Below are positions 7,710 to 16,368 of a DNA stretch of 64,000 bases, piece after piece (positions within the stretch are counted from its first letter, which is position 1; each line of letters opens with the position of its first letter). The notes under the pieces were generated by a model. The model saw nothing but the letters and a program-made list of their open reading frames with translations, was not told the DNA's origin and ran no database searches. Source of the stretch: Pigmentiphaga litoralis. GTDB taxonomy: Bacteria > Pseudomonadota > Gammaproteobacteria > Burkholderiales > Burkholderiaceae_B. Both the position numbers and the translations under genes were made by a program. The stretch lies in contig NZ_BMXQ01000001.1 in assembly GCF_014651835.1 (NCBI RefSeq), forward strand, positions 1,750,801-1,814,800, read 5' to 3'.

Positions 7710-10430
7710 TCAGTGCGCCTGCTCCCAGTTCTTCCCGACGCCCGTCTCGGCCAGCAGCGGCACCTTCAGTTCGGCGACGCCGCACATCAACGCAGGCAGC
7801 CGCTCGCGCATCACGTCGACCTCGGTTTCCGGCACTTCAACCACCAGTTCATCGTGCACCTGCATGACGATGCGTGAGCGCATGCCGGACTCGTCGAGCC
7901 AGTCCTGCACGGCCACCATCGCCAACTTGATCAGGTCGGCCGCCGTGCCCTGCATGGGCGCATTGATGGCAGCGCGTTCGGCGGCCTGACGGCGGGGTCC
8001 GCTGCCGCCGTTGATCTCGGGCAGCCACAGGCGGCGGCCAAACACGGTCTCGACATAGCCGCGTTCATGCGCCAGCGCGCGCGTTTCTTCCATATACCGC
8101 GCCACCCCCGGATAGCGGGTGAAGTAGCGGTCGATGTAATGCTTGGCCGCGTCGCGCTCGATGCCCAGATTGGCCGCAAGCCCGAATGCACTCATGCCGT
8201 AGATCAGGCCGAAGTTGATGACCTTGGCATACCGGCGCTGCTCCGAACTCACTTCTTCGAGCCTGGCCGAAAATATCTCGGACGCCGTCGCGCGGTGGAT
8301 GTCCTCGCCGGCGGCAAAGGCCTTGAGCAGGCTCTCGTCGCCGGAAATGTGCGCCATGATCCGCAGCTCGATCTGTGAATAGTCGGCCGACACGATCACA
8401 TTGCCCTCGTCGGCCACGAAGGCCTCGCGCACACGGCGCCCTTCCACCGTGCGCACCGGGATGTTCTGCAGATTGGGGTCGCTCGACGCCAGCCGGCCAG
8501 TCACGACCGCGGCCTGCGCATAGCGGGTGTGGACCCGCCGCGTGGCCAGATTCACCATCTTGGGCAGCTTGTCGGTATAGGTGCCCTTGAGCTTGGACAG
8601 GCTGCGATAGGTAAGCAGCGCCTTGGGCAAGGGGAAGTCTTCAGCCAGCTTGGACAGCACGTCTTCGTCGGTAGACGGCGCGCCGCTGGCCGTCTTCTTG
8701 ACGACCGGCAACTTGAGCTTGTCGAACAGGATCTCGCCCAACTGCTTGGGTGAATTCAGGTTGAAGGGCTGGCCCGCCAGCTCATACGCGCGCTGTTCCA
8801 GCGTCATCAGTTCCTGGCCGATCACGTGGCTTTGCCGCGCCAGTTCATCGCTGTCGATGCTGACGCCGTTGCGCTCGATCACGGTCAGCACGCGTGACAC
8901 GGGCATCTCGATCGCGTACACCGTCTTCAGCTTCTCGTCGGCGTCGATCTTGGGGAAGAGGACGTTGTGCAGTTGCAGCGTGAAGTCGGCATCTTCGGCG
9001 GCATAGTGCGAGGCGGCGTCGATCGCCACTTCATCAAAGCAGATCTGCTTGGCGCCCTTGCCGCACAGTTCTTCATATTGCACGCCGCTGCGGCCCAGCC
9101 AGCGCTGCGCCAGGTCGGCCAGGCCCACTCCGCGGTGCGATTCCAGCACGTAGGCCTGCAGCATGGTGTCGTGCCGGACGCCGCGCAGGCTCACGCCCTC
9201 GTTGGCAAACACGTGGGTGTCGTACTTGGCGTTGTGCAGCAGCTTGGGGGCGTCGGCGTTTTCCAGCCAGGGCTTGAGCCGGGCCAGCACCTCGGCCAGG
9301 GGCAATTGGTCCGGTACGCCGCCGTAGCGGTGGGTCAGCGGGAAATAGCAGGCCTGACCCGGCGCGGTCGCGATCGAAATGCCGACCAGCCGCGCCTGCA
9401 TTTCCACCAGGGAATTGGTTTCGGTATCCAGGGCGACCAGTTCGGCCGCCTCGATCCGCGCCAGCCAGGTATCGAACGTCGGCCAGTCCATGACGGTGTC
9501 GTACTCGACCGTCTCGGGCGCCGCCGGCAGGTCGGTCTGCACGCGCGAGTCGCCTTCAGGCACCCGCTGCGCATCACCGGTGATCTCGCGCACCCAGGTG
9601 CGGAAACCATAACGTTCGTACAAGGTTTCGAGCGTGTCGCGTTCGATCGGGCGCGGGCGCAGCGACTCCAGGTCCGGGATTTCCTTGGCCAGGTCGCAGT
9701 CCGTGCGAATCGTGACCAGCTTGCGGGTCAGTTCGAAATTCGGGATGGCCGCGCGCAGATTGTTGCCGGCCACGCCCTTGACGGTATCGGCCTGGCGGAT
9801 CAATTCCTCAAGCGAGCCATACTGCGTGATCCACTTGGCCGCCGTCTTGGGGCCGACCTTTTCCACGCCGGGGACGTTGTCGACCGTATCGCCGATCAGC
9901 ATCAGGTAGTCCACGATGCGCTCGGGCGGCACGCCGAACTTGGCGATCACGCCGTTGATGTCGAGCGTTTCGGCGCTCATGGTGTTGACCAGGGTGACGT
10001 GGTCGTTCACCAGTTGGGCCATGTCCTTGTCGCCCGTCGACACGATGGACTTGACGCCCTGCTTGGCCGCCATGGTGGTCAGCGTGCCGATCACGTCGTC
10101 GGCTTCGACCCCTTCGATGGAGATCACCGGCCAGCCCATGGCGCGTACGGACAGCACGATAGGCTCGACCTGGCGGGCCAGGTCATCGGGCATGGACGCA
10201 CGGGTCGCCTTGTACTCCGGATACATATCGTCGCGGAAGGTTTTGCCCTTGGCGTCGAAAATGCAGGCGATATAGTCTGCCTTATGATCGTTCAACGCTC
10301 GACGCAACATATTGAGCACGCCATACAGGGCGCCGGTCGGCTCGCCCTGCGCGTTGCGCAAGTCGGGAAGGGCATGAAACGCGCGGTACAAGTAACTCGA
10401 ACCGTCGACCAACAGCAACGTCTTGATCAT
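7710..10430 (-). CDS. polA: DNA polymerase I
   Basis: 906-aa replication and repair polymerase. Three domains are visible in order: N-terminal 5'-3' exonuclease (MIKTLLLVDGSSYLYRAF; VEADDVIGTL; STGDKDMAQLV), a 3'-5' proofreading domain with intact DxE in VALDTETNSL and a YAAEDADFT acidic motif, and the family A polymerase domain with motif A DYSQIELRIMAHISGDE, motif B RRYAKVINFGLIYG, and motif C VMQVHDELVVEVP. Both exonuclease sites therefore look active. The start at 10430 matches the conserved family N-terminus; its codon overlaps the start codon of the divergent LOG gene. Confidence 0.96.
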   Translation of the reverse strand: MIKTLLLVDGSSYLYRAFHALPDLRNAQGEPTGALYGVLNMLRRALNDHKADYIACIFDAKGKTFRDDMYPEYKATRASMPDDLARQVEPIVLSVRAMGWPVISIEGVEADDVIGTLTTMAAKQGVKSIVSTGDKDMAQLVNDHVTLVNTMSAETLDINGVIAKFGVPPERIVDYLMLIGDTVDNVPGVEKVGPKTAAKWITQYGSLEELIRQADTVKGVAGNNLRAAIPNFELTRKLVTIRTDCDLAKEIPDLESLRPRPIERDTLETLYERYGFRTWVREITGDAQRVPEGDSRVQTDLPAAPETVEYDTVMDWPTFDTWLARIEAAELVALDTETNSLVEMQARLVGISIATAPGQACYFPLTHRYGGVPDQLPLAEVLARLKPWLENADAPKLLHNAKYDTHVFANEGVSLRGVRHDTMLQAYVLESHRGVGLADLAQRWLGRSGVQYEELCGKGAKQICFDEVAIDAASHYAAEDADFTLQLHNVLFPKIDADEKLKTVYAIEMPVSRVLTVIERNGVSIDSDELARQSHVIGQELMTLEQRAYELAGQPFNLNSPKQLGEILFDKLKLPVVKKTASGAPSTDEDVLSKLAEDFPLPKALLTYRSLSKLKGTYTDKLPKMVNLATRRVHTRYAQAAVVTGRLASSDPNLQNIPVRTVEGRRVREAFVADEGNVIVSADYSQIELRIMAHISGDESLLKAFAAGEDIHRATASEIFSARLEEVSSEQRRYAKVINFGLIYGMSAFGLAANLGIERDAAKHYIDRYFTRYPGVARYMEETRALAHERGYVETVFGRRLWLPEINGGSGPRRQAAERAAINAPMQGTAADLIKLAMVAVQDWLDESGMRSRIVMQVHDELVVEVPETEVDVMRERLPALMCGVAELKVPLLAETGVGKNWEQAH

Positions 10431-11229
10431 GATCAAACACACAGAAATTCAAACTAGCGAAGAAAGTCCAGACACCAAAGACCCGCGGGTCGAGGCAAAG
10501 AACACACGGCGGATACCGGGGTTGCGCGATGTCGTGAACGCTGAACGCGCCACGGCGACCAAGGCGCGGGAGTCGTGGCATCTGCTGGGGATTATGTCAG
10601 AGTTCTTCGAGGCGTCTGAACGGCTGGCCCAGATTCGCCCCGCGGTCAGCATCTTCGGCAGTGCCCGGATCAAGAGCGATTCCCCCCTGTACGAAAAGAC
10701 CGAAAAGATTGCGCGGCTGTTGTCCGACGCGGGCTTTTCGGTGATCTCCGGCGGCGGGCCGGGCATCATGGAAGCGGCCAACAAGGGCGCCTACGCCGGC
10801 GCCAGCCCCAGCGTCGGCCTGAACATCGAACTGCCCTTCGAACAGACCCACAACGCCTGGCAGAACATCAGCCTGTCGTTTCGCCACTTCTTTCCGCGCA
10901 AGGTTGCGTTCGTGAAATACGCGTCGGCCTATGTGGTGCTGCCAGGGGGGTTCGGGACGTTGGACGAACTGTTTGAAGCGCTGACCCTGGTGCAGACCAC
11001 GCAAAGCCGTCGCATGCCCATCATCCTGGTGGGCAGCGAATTCTGGGCAGGCCTGCTGGACTGGATCCGCGCCCAGCCGCTGGCGCAGAAGCTGGTGTCG
11101 GTCGGCGACCCGGACCTGCTGCAGGTGATCGACGATCCGCAAGAGATCGTCGATGCCATCTTCGATTTCTACCAGGCCGAAGGTTTCACGCAGTCGCCCG
11201 GCGAACGCGAGCGCCTGCTCAATCTCTGA
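10429..11229 (+). CDS. LOG-family (lysine decarboxylase-like) nucleotide 5'-monophosphate nucleosidase
   Basis: 266-aa Rossmann-fold protein of the TIGR00730/LOG family. It carries GGGPGIMEAANKGA and the hallmark PGGFGTLDE, together the nucleotide-binding and catalytic motifs. Family members are often misnamed lysine decarboxylases; tested ones release the base from cytokinin riboside or purine 5'-monophosphates. The N-terminal 55 residues are charged and probably flexible. The ATG at 10429 is used, but no Shine-Dalgarno precedes it; an internal ATG at 10594 follows a GGGG stretch and is a possible alternative start. Divergent from polA with no space between the two starts. Confidence 0.85.
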   Translation: MIKHTEIQTSEESPDTKDPRVEAKNTRRIPGLRDVVNAERATATKARESWHLLGIMSEFFEASERLAQIRPAVSIFGSARIKSDSPLYEKTEKIARLLSDAGFSVISGGGPGIMEAANKGAYAGASPSVGLNIELPFEQTHNAWQNISLSFRHFFPRKVAFVKYASAYVVLPGGFGTLDELFEALTLVQTTQSRRMPIILVGSEFWAGLLDWIRAQPLAQKLVSVGDPDLLQVIDDPQEIVDAIFDFYQAEGFTQSPGERERLLNL

Positions 11230-11250
11230 GCCGGGCCCGTGCCCTGGCTC
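11228..11250 (+). terminator. Possible stem-loop at the end of the LOG gene
   Basis: GAGCCGGG and CCCTGGCTC form an 8-bp stem (one G-T pair) beginning within the stop codon region. It separates two convergent genes. No T-run follows, so activity is uncertain. Confidence 0.3.
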
Positions 11251-11288
11251 CCCCGGCGCCTTCTGCCTGGTCCCCTGCCCTCACGCCA

Positions 11289-13013
11289 TCAGCCCTGCGG
11301 CGCCGCCATCAGTTCCGGCGTGGTCGTGGGCGGGCGGCGCTTTTTGGCCGTCTGCTGCCAGCCGTAGCCGATCTTGAACAGCGTGGGTTCGTCAAACTCG
11401 CGCGCCAGTAGCTCCAGTCCCACCGGCTGCGCCGGCGTCGTGGCCCCGACCGGCGTCGCAAAACCCGCCACGACGGTCATGGCCGGAAAGCCGCTGTACG
11501 GGCTCAGGCGGTTGTTGCTGCCGGAGTTGGGCGAGCTGCCCACCGCCGTGTTCAGGCCCTGCAGCACCGGGTACACCAGCACGTCGAAGGGCGTGCCGCC
11601 GTTGTTGCCCAACGCCTTGGTCACCCGGGTGATGACGACGGTGTCGCGCTCGCCACTGGTGTAGGTCAGGTAGGCCGGCTTGCTTTCCTTGTTCGTGCCG
11701 TTGGCGCGATAGCCTTCGAAGCTGTTGACGAAGGTCGGCTCCAGCGTCGACAGCAGGGTCGACACCTCGTCGTAGGACCGCGGGTGCCCGTCCCCCGTGG
11801 ACGGCCACGACAGCAGATACTCGGTCAGGTTGTCCTTGAATTCGTAGCCCGACAGGCTCGGATAGCCCAGCACCGTGGTGCGGTCGTCGATGTCGATGTC
11901 CTGCAGGACGGCGCCCGCTGCAGCCATCTCGGTCAGGGCGGTGTTGAGCGCATCCAGGAAAGGCTGGTTGGCTGCCGTGGCGGCCGGAAACATGCTGCGC
12001 ACCACGCCGATGCGCGCACCGCGCAAGCCATCGGCCCGCAAAGACGTGGTGTACGTGGTCGGCACCTTGGTCGCCGCCGCATAGGCGCCGGCGTTGGGGA
12101 ACAGCGGCGCGTTGTAGGTCTTGGCCGCCCGCTGGCCGCTGCCCGCGGATGGGTCAAAGCCCACCATGGCGTCGAGCAGCACGGCGCAGTCTTCCACCGT
12201 CCGGCACATGGGGCCGGCGGTGTCCTGCGCGTGGGCGAGCGGCACGATGCCGTCCTGGCTGACCAGGCGCAGGCTGGGCCGGATGCCGATCAGGGCTTCC
12301 AGCGCCGACGGCACCCGCACCGACCCGCCGGTGTCGGTGCCCAGGCCGACCATGGCAAAGCTGGCGGCGATGGACGTGCCCGTGCCGGATGACGAACCGC
12401 CCGGTCCCTTGGTCGGGTCGTAGGCATTCTTTGCCTGGCCGCCCACGGCCGATCGGCCGACGAAGCCAAACGCGTATTCGTCCAGATTGGCCTTGCCCAG
12501 GATGATGGCGCCCGCCGCGCGGATCTTGCGGATCGTGTAGGCGTCGTCGGGCGGCTGATTGTTGGCCAGCGCCAGCGACCCGGCGGTGGTCTTCATGTCG
12601 AAGGTGTCGAAGTTGTCTTTGGCCAGTACCGGGACGCAATGCATCGGACCCGTCAGGTTCTGGGTGCCGAAAAAGGCGGCGTCGAGCTTGTCGGCCTCGG
12701 CCAGCGCGTTCGGGTTGATCGCGATCACGCTGCGCAGCGCAGGGCTGGCCGGAAAGGCCGCCGTGGGCTCCTTGTCGTAGGCGTTGATGCGGGCGATATA
12801 GCCCTGCACCACGTCACGGCACGACAGTTGGCCCTGCTTCATGGCGGCATGCATGCCGGCAATGGTGGCCTCGACCAGCGGGAACGGCGCACGGTTCGGA
12901 TTGAGCCGGATCACGGTGTCCTGGTCGCTGCCGCCGCACGAGGCAAGAATGGCGCACACGATCGAACTGCTGGCGAACACGCCCAGCGGCCGCAGCTTGA
13001 TGCTCACAGTCAT
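11289..13013 (-). CDS. Amidase-signature-family lipoprotein
   Basis: 574-aa amidase signature enzyme. The Ser-cisSer-Lys triad motifs are all visible: Lys in PVLAKDNF, the Gly/Ser-rich GPGGSSSGTGTS, and the nucleophile serine in GLGTDTGGSVRVP. The N-terminus is a signal peptide ending in ILAS-Cys26, a lipobox, so the enzyme should be exported and lipid-anchored, unlike cytoplasmic GatA. Physiological substrate is unknown. The gene is monocistronic on the minus strand, convergent with the LOG gene, and has a 407-bp upstream gap with dyad symmetries. Confidence 0.85.
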   Translation of the reverse strand: MTVSIKLRPLGVFASSSIVCAILASCGGSDQDTVIRLNPNRAPFPLVEATIAGMHAAMKQGQLSCRDVVQGYIARINAYDKEPTAAFPASPALRSVIAINPNALAEADKLDAAFFGTQNLTGPMHCVPVLAKDNFDTFDMKTTAGSLALANNQPPDDAYTIRKIRAAGAIILGKANLDEYAFGFVGRSAVGGQAKNAYDPTKGPGGSSSGTGTSIAASFAMVGLGTDTGGSVRVPSALEALIGIRPSLRLVSQDGIVPLAHAQDTAGPMCRTVEDCAVLLDAMVGFDPSAGSGQRAAKTYNAPLFPNAGAYAAATKVPTTYTTSLRADGLRGARIGVVRSMFPAATAANQPFLDALNTALTEMAAAGAVLQDIDIDDRTTVLGYPSLSGYEFKDNLTEYLLSWPSTGDGHPRSYDEVSTLLSTLEPTFVNSFEGYRANGTNKESKPAYLTYTSGERDTVVITRVTKALGNNGGTPFDVLVYPVLQGLNTAVGSSPNSGSNNRLSPYSGFPAMTVVAGFATPVGATTPAQPVGLELLAREFDEPTLFKIGYGWQQTAKKRRPPTTTPELMAAPQG

Positions 13014-13420
13014 GGAAGTCCTTGATGATGCGCCGCGAGTCGGCCGAACAGCCTATCCCCCGCCAGCCCTGCATCGAGGACTGCCCGCGGCACAGTGCAT
13101 CGAGCACGATCCATGCCAAATTTGGCGGATCTTCACTGCGGATGGGCCGACGCAAAGCGATCACGGGCGGCGCCCGCAGGGAACGCTTTGCGGCGGCGTG
13201 CTGCGCTCGCGCCAGCCGCCCTGAGCCAGTCGATTGTCAGCCAGACCTCGGTCAGACACTGGCCACACATCCGCGCACCACCGCCGCTCGCCGCCCGCAC
13301 GATCCGCGTGCCCTCACTCCCTTTATTAGTGCGTCGCGGCGCGCCCGCCACATGCCGCCGGAAGCGTTGCGGCTAGAATGCTGCCAAGCACCGCATTCCG
13401 ACCTCCTTCACAAGTTATCC
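13014..13420. other. 407-bp divergent intergenic region with dyads
   Basis: There is no convincing gene here. Two structures stand out: an extended palindrome at 13108-13131 built on GCCAAATTTGGC flanked by GATCC/GGATC, about 95 bp before the amidase start, and a nested stem-loop at 13151-13192 (outer arms CGCAAAGCG/CGCTTTGCG, inner CGGGC-GGC-GCCCG). TAGAAT at 13374-13379 could be a -10 box for thrB, but no matching -35 is clear. Confidence 0.5.
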
Positions 13421-14389
13421 ATGGCCGTCTTCACCCCCGTCGACGAGGCTGACGCCCGTTCGTTGCTCCAGCGGTTTTCGCTCGGCGAGCTTCGTTCTTT
13501 GCGCGGCATCTCATCCGGCATCGAAAATACCAACTATTTCCTGTCGACGACCACGGGCGAATACGTCCTGACGCTGTTCGAGCGGCTGACGCACGCGCAG
13601 CTGCCGTTCTACATCGACCTGATGAGCCACCTGGCCGAGCACGACGTGCCGGTGCCGCATCCTCAAGTCACGCACGATGGCACGCGCATTACCGAAGTGC
13701 ATGGCAAGCCCAGCGCGATCGTGACGCGGCTGCCGGGCCAGTGCCAGATGCAGCCCGGTACGGTGCATAACGCCCTGGTGGGCGCCACCCTGGCGCGCAT
13801 GCACCTGGCCGGCCAGGACTTTCCGATCGTCCAGCCCAATCTGCTGGGCGTGGAGTGGTGGGCCAGGACAGCGCCCATCGTGGCGCCGCATCTGCCAGCC
13901 AACGCCGCCGACATGCTGCGCGACGAAGTCGCCGCGCAAGTGGCGTTCGCGGCCACCGACGCCCCGCGCGGCCTGCCCTGCGGCCCGGCGCATTGCGACC
14001 TGTTCCGCGACAATGTCCTGTTTGCAGGCACGCCCGACGCGCCCGAACTGGGCGGCTTCATCGATTTCTATTTTGCCGGCTGCGACACGTGGCTGTTCGA
14101 CGTGGCCGTCTGCATCAACGATTGGGCCATCACCCACGCCACCGGCGAGATCCGCGCCGACCTGGCTGACGCCTTCCTGGCCGCCTATGCCGCCGAGCGC
14201 CCGTTCACCGACGCCGAACGTGCCGCCTGGCCCCTGATGCTGCGCGCCGCGGCGCTGCGTTTCTGGATGTCCCGGCTGTTCGACTTCTACCTGCCCCGTC
14301 CGGCTCAGACCTTGACGCCGCACGATCCCACCCATTTCGAGCGCATCCTGCGGCTGCGCCGCGCGCACACTCCCCTGGTCCTGCCCTGA
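13421..14389 (+). CDS. thrB: Homoserine kinase (APH-fold type)
   Basis: 322-aa enzyme phosphorylating homoserine in threonine synthesis. It belongs to the aminoglycoside-phosphotransferase-fold ThrB found in many proteobacteria, not the GHMP type of E. coli. Signatures: GISSGIENTNYFL near residues 25-37, the ATP-binding EYVLTLFE, and the catalytic loop GPAHCDLFRDNVLF followed by the metal-binding GFIDFYFAGCD. The ATG at 13421 gives the standard MAVFTPVDEADARSLL N-terminus. The next gene, a membrane protein, starts 49 bp downstream. Confidence 0.92.
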   Translation: MAVFTPVDEADARSLLQRFSLGELRSLRGISSGIENTNYFLSTTTGEYVLTLFERLTHAQLPFYIDLMSHLAEHDVPVPHPQVTHDGTRITEVHGKPSAIVTRLPGQCQMQPGTVHNALVGATLARMHLAGQDFPIVQPNLLGVEWWARTAPIVAPHLPANAADMLRDEVAAQVAFAATDAPRGLPCGPAHCDLFRDNVLFAGTPDAPELGGFIDFYFAGCDTWLFDVAVCINDWAITHATGEIRADLADAFLAAYAAERPFTDAERAAWPLMLRAAALRFWMSRLFDFYLPRPAQTLTPHDPTHFERILRLRRAHTPLVLP

Positions 14390-14438
14390 TGACATTCGTT
14401 TTTGCCGCCACGCCTTCTCGCCTTCAAGGAGACGCGTG

Positions 14439-15224
14439 ATGCAAGCCGCCTCGCTGCCCATGAGCGCCGGCTGGCACTGGGTCCGTGACGGATTCGGCCT
14501 GTTCAAGCGCCAGCCCATCGCCATGTTCACCTGGGCACTGACGATCGGCTTTCTGGTGCTGGTCGCCACCATGATCCCGCCCATCGGGCCGCTGCTCTTC
14601 GTGACCCTGATGCCGGTGGTCACGGTGATGACGCTGGTGGCCTGCCGCCAGATTCTGGCGGGCAAGGCCGTCATGCCGCTGCGGCTGTTCCTGATCCTGA
14701 AGACGCCCGGCCTGGCCAAACGGCTGTTTGGCATGGGCGCCGTGTACGTGGTGATCGTGATGCTGGCGGGCATGGTCGCCTTCCTGCCCTTCATGGACAC
14801 GCTGCGCGATGCGCTGCAAGGCGTGACCGACGACGATCTGTCGCCCGTGCTGGCCGCGATGCGCACGCCGATCATCCTGTTCGCGATTTTTTATGTGTGC
14901 GTGGCCGCGATGTTCTGGCACGCGCCGGTGCTGGTCGCCTGGCACAACCTGAGCCTGCGCAAGGCGCTGTTCTTCTCCGCCGTGGCCTGCTGGCGCAACA
15001 AAGGCGCCTTCATCGTCTACGGGCTGGTGTGGTTCGGCGCCGTGGCCGGTCTGGAATTGCTGGGCAGCCTGCTCGAAGGCATCGGCCTGCCCGAGGGCGT
15101 GGCGGGCCTGGTGCAGATGCCGCTCAACTTCTTTGCCGCCGCAGTGCTGTATTGCAGCTTCTACCCGGCGTACGAAAGCGTCTTTGGCGAGCCCGACACG
15201 CCTGAAGCGCAGCAAATGATTTGA
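14439..15224 (+). CDS. BPSS1780-family integral membrane protein
   Basis: 261-aa protein with about six hydrophobic segments, starting at TIGFLVLVATMIPPIGPLLF. N-terminal SAGWHWVRDGFGLFKRQP and C-terminal YPAYESVFGEPDTP are hallmarks of the BPSS1780 family of Burkholderiales membrane proteins, whose function is unknown. AAGGAG lies about 9 bases before ATG 14439. It follows thrB by 49 bp and is likely co-transcribed with it. The stop codon overlaps the -35 box of the downstream csp promoter. Confidence 0.75.
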   Translation: MQAASLPMSAGWHWVRDGFGLFKRQPIAMFTWALTIGFLVLVATMIPPIGPLLFVTLMPVVTVMTLVACRQILAGKAVMPLRLFLILKTPGLAKRLFGMGAVYVVIVMLAGMVAFLPFMDTLRDALQGVTDDDLSPVLAAMRTPIILFAIFYVCVAAMFWHAPVLVAWHNLSLRKALFFSAVACWRNKGAFIVYGLVWFGAVAGLELLGSLLEGIGLPEGVAGLVQMPLNFFAAAVLYCSFYPAYESVFGEPDTPEAQQMI

Positions 15225-15249
15225 CCTGAGTCTAAATAACCCGTATAAA
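15221..15249 (+). promoter_or_regulatory. Sigma-70-type promoter of the csp gene
   Basis: TTGACC (15221-15226) and TATAAA (15244-15249) are separated by exactly 17 bases. A start near 15256 would leave a leader of roughly 195 nt before csp, in line with the long structured leaders of cold-shock genes. The -35 box overlaps the stop codon of the preceding gene. The leader 15257-15453 contains no ORF of note. Confidence 0.6.
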
Positions 15250-15453
15250 GATAGCGCACGATTTTCAAGTTACGAGTTGCTGTACAAATTGGTGAGCCTG
15301 CGGTGGCTGGTCGGTTGAACCCTGGTGGTATGTCCCTTGTGGTCATCCCCCCGCCACCGGAGTCAGGTAATGCTCAGGTTGTCCATTGTCTCTACCCTTG
15401 ATGGTCTTGCATTCAAGAGCAGTCACCCCACAATGTATTAAGGATTAGAAATA

Positions 15454-15657
15454 ATGGAAACCGGTACCGTCAAATGGTTTAACGACGCCAAGGGCTTTGG
15501 ATTTATCACGGCTGATGCAGGCGGCGACGATCTGTTTGCACACTTCTCGGAAATCCGCACGGAAGGCTTCAAGTCCCTCCAAGAAAACCAGAAGGTCAGC
15601 TTTCAAGTGACCACCGGCCCGAAGGGTCGTCAGGCTTCCAATATCCAGCCTCTGTAA
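15454..15657 (+). CDS. Cold-shock-domain protein (CspA family)
   Basis: 67-aa single cold-shock domain: [19 protein letters not shown] with RNP1 (KGFGFI) and RNP2 as DLFAHFSEI. Such proteins bind single-stranded RNA and act as RNA chaperones. RNP2 has Leu-Phe-Ala where CspA has Val-Phe-Val-His. An AAGGATTAG sequence precedes the ATG. A long 5' leader, as in cold-inducible csp genes, is predicted; whether this copy is cold-induced cannot be read from sequence. It is followed by two hairpins and then infA. Confidence 0.92.
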   Translation: METGTVKWFNDAKGFGFITADAGGDDLFAHFSEIRTEGFKSLQENQKVSFQVTTGPKGRQASNIQPL

Positions 15658-15670
15658 TTTCTATTGCAGA

Positions 15671-15718
15671 AAGCCCCCTACGGGGTTTTTTGGCGATGGG
15701 GCAACTTTGTTGCCCCAT
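15671..15718 (+). terminator. Terminator hairpin plus second perfect hairpin after csp
   Basis: CCCC-CTAC-GGGG followed by six T (15674-15691) is a short intrinsic terminator 14 bp after the csp stop. Immediately after it, ATGGGGCAAC-TTT-GTTGCCCCAT (15696-15718) forms a perfect 10-bp stem with a 3-base loop. A third weak dyad (TTTGTCG/CGACAAA) follows. The pair separates csp from infA. Confidence 0.7.
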
Positions 15719-15893
15719 TTGTCGTTTCCGCGACAAAGCTTCCGCAGTACTCTTAGAGCACACCGCTCGCGCTCCCCATGCTTCGCCTCTTGTCGGGTGC
15801 CGATGGCGTCGGATAGCGTCGATCGTGTCGGGTCCCTGTCATGGGGCCCACGCGTAATTTCTTGCATCCTGGCGATGCATCGGAGAATCACAT

Positions 15894-16157
15894 ATGGCTA
15901 AAGAAGACCTTATTGAAATGGAAGGCGTCGTCGCCGAAGTGCTTCCGTCCACCAGCTTCCGGGTGACCCTGGAAAACGGCATGGAAGTCGCGGCCTACGC
16001 CTCGGGCAAGATGCGCAAGCACCGGATCCGTATCCTGGCTGGCGACAAGGTGACGATGGAACTGTCGCCCTATGACCTGACCAAGGGACGCATCAGCTTC
16101 CGCCACAAGGACGAGCGTTCGGGTCCCCCGGGCACGCCACGTCCTCCCCGTCGCTAA
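15894..16157 (+). CDS. infA: Translation initiation factor IF-1
   Basis: 87-aa IF-1: [29 protein letters not shown] with the OB-fold core and [15 protein letters not shown]. Canonical IF-1 is 72 aa and sits in the ribosomal protein operon; this one has about 15 extra residues at the C-terminus ([12 protein letters not shown]) and stands alone beside csp. That combination is the second IF-1 found in many Burkholderiales. IF-1 itself is a cold-shock-related protein in E. coli, so shared cold regulation is plausible but not shown. GGAG lies about 8 bases before the ATG. Confidence 0.92.
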   Translation: MAKEDLIEMEGVVAEVLPSTSFRVTLENGMEVAAYASGKMRKHRIRILAGDKVTMELSPYDLTKGRISFRHKDERSGPPGTPRPPRR

Positions 16158-16368
16158 GCGTTTTGCGTTCCGCGCCTGTAGCGCGGGTAGATCTGCCGCG
16201 TGTGTAGTAATTCGCCTGTCGCGCCGTGCTGGTTTATTGTCTGCACGAGCCAGGCCGCAGTAGCTGAATCGTTAGCGTGCGCAGCCAGACGCGCGTTGGC
16301 CGACACCGGGGTTTCTTTCCCGGCACGCCGACCGCCGCGACGGCCGCCGCGCTGGGTTCATCCGGCCG

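Noticed and set aside
16158..16368. Possible small RNA or tRNA between infA and uvrD
   Set aside because: No cloverleaf, T-loop motif or strong terminator could be found; only weak short GC dyads.
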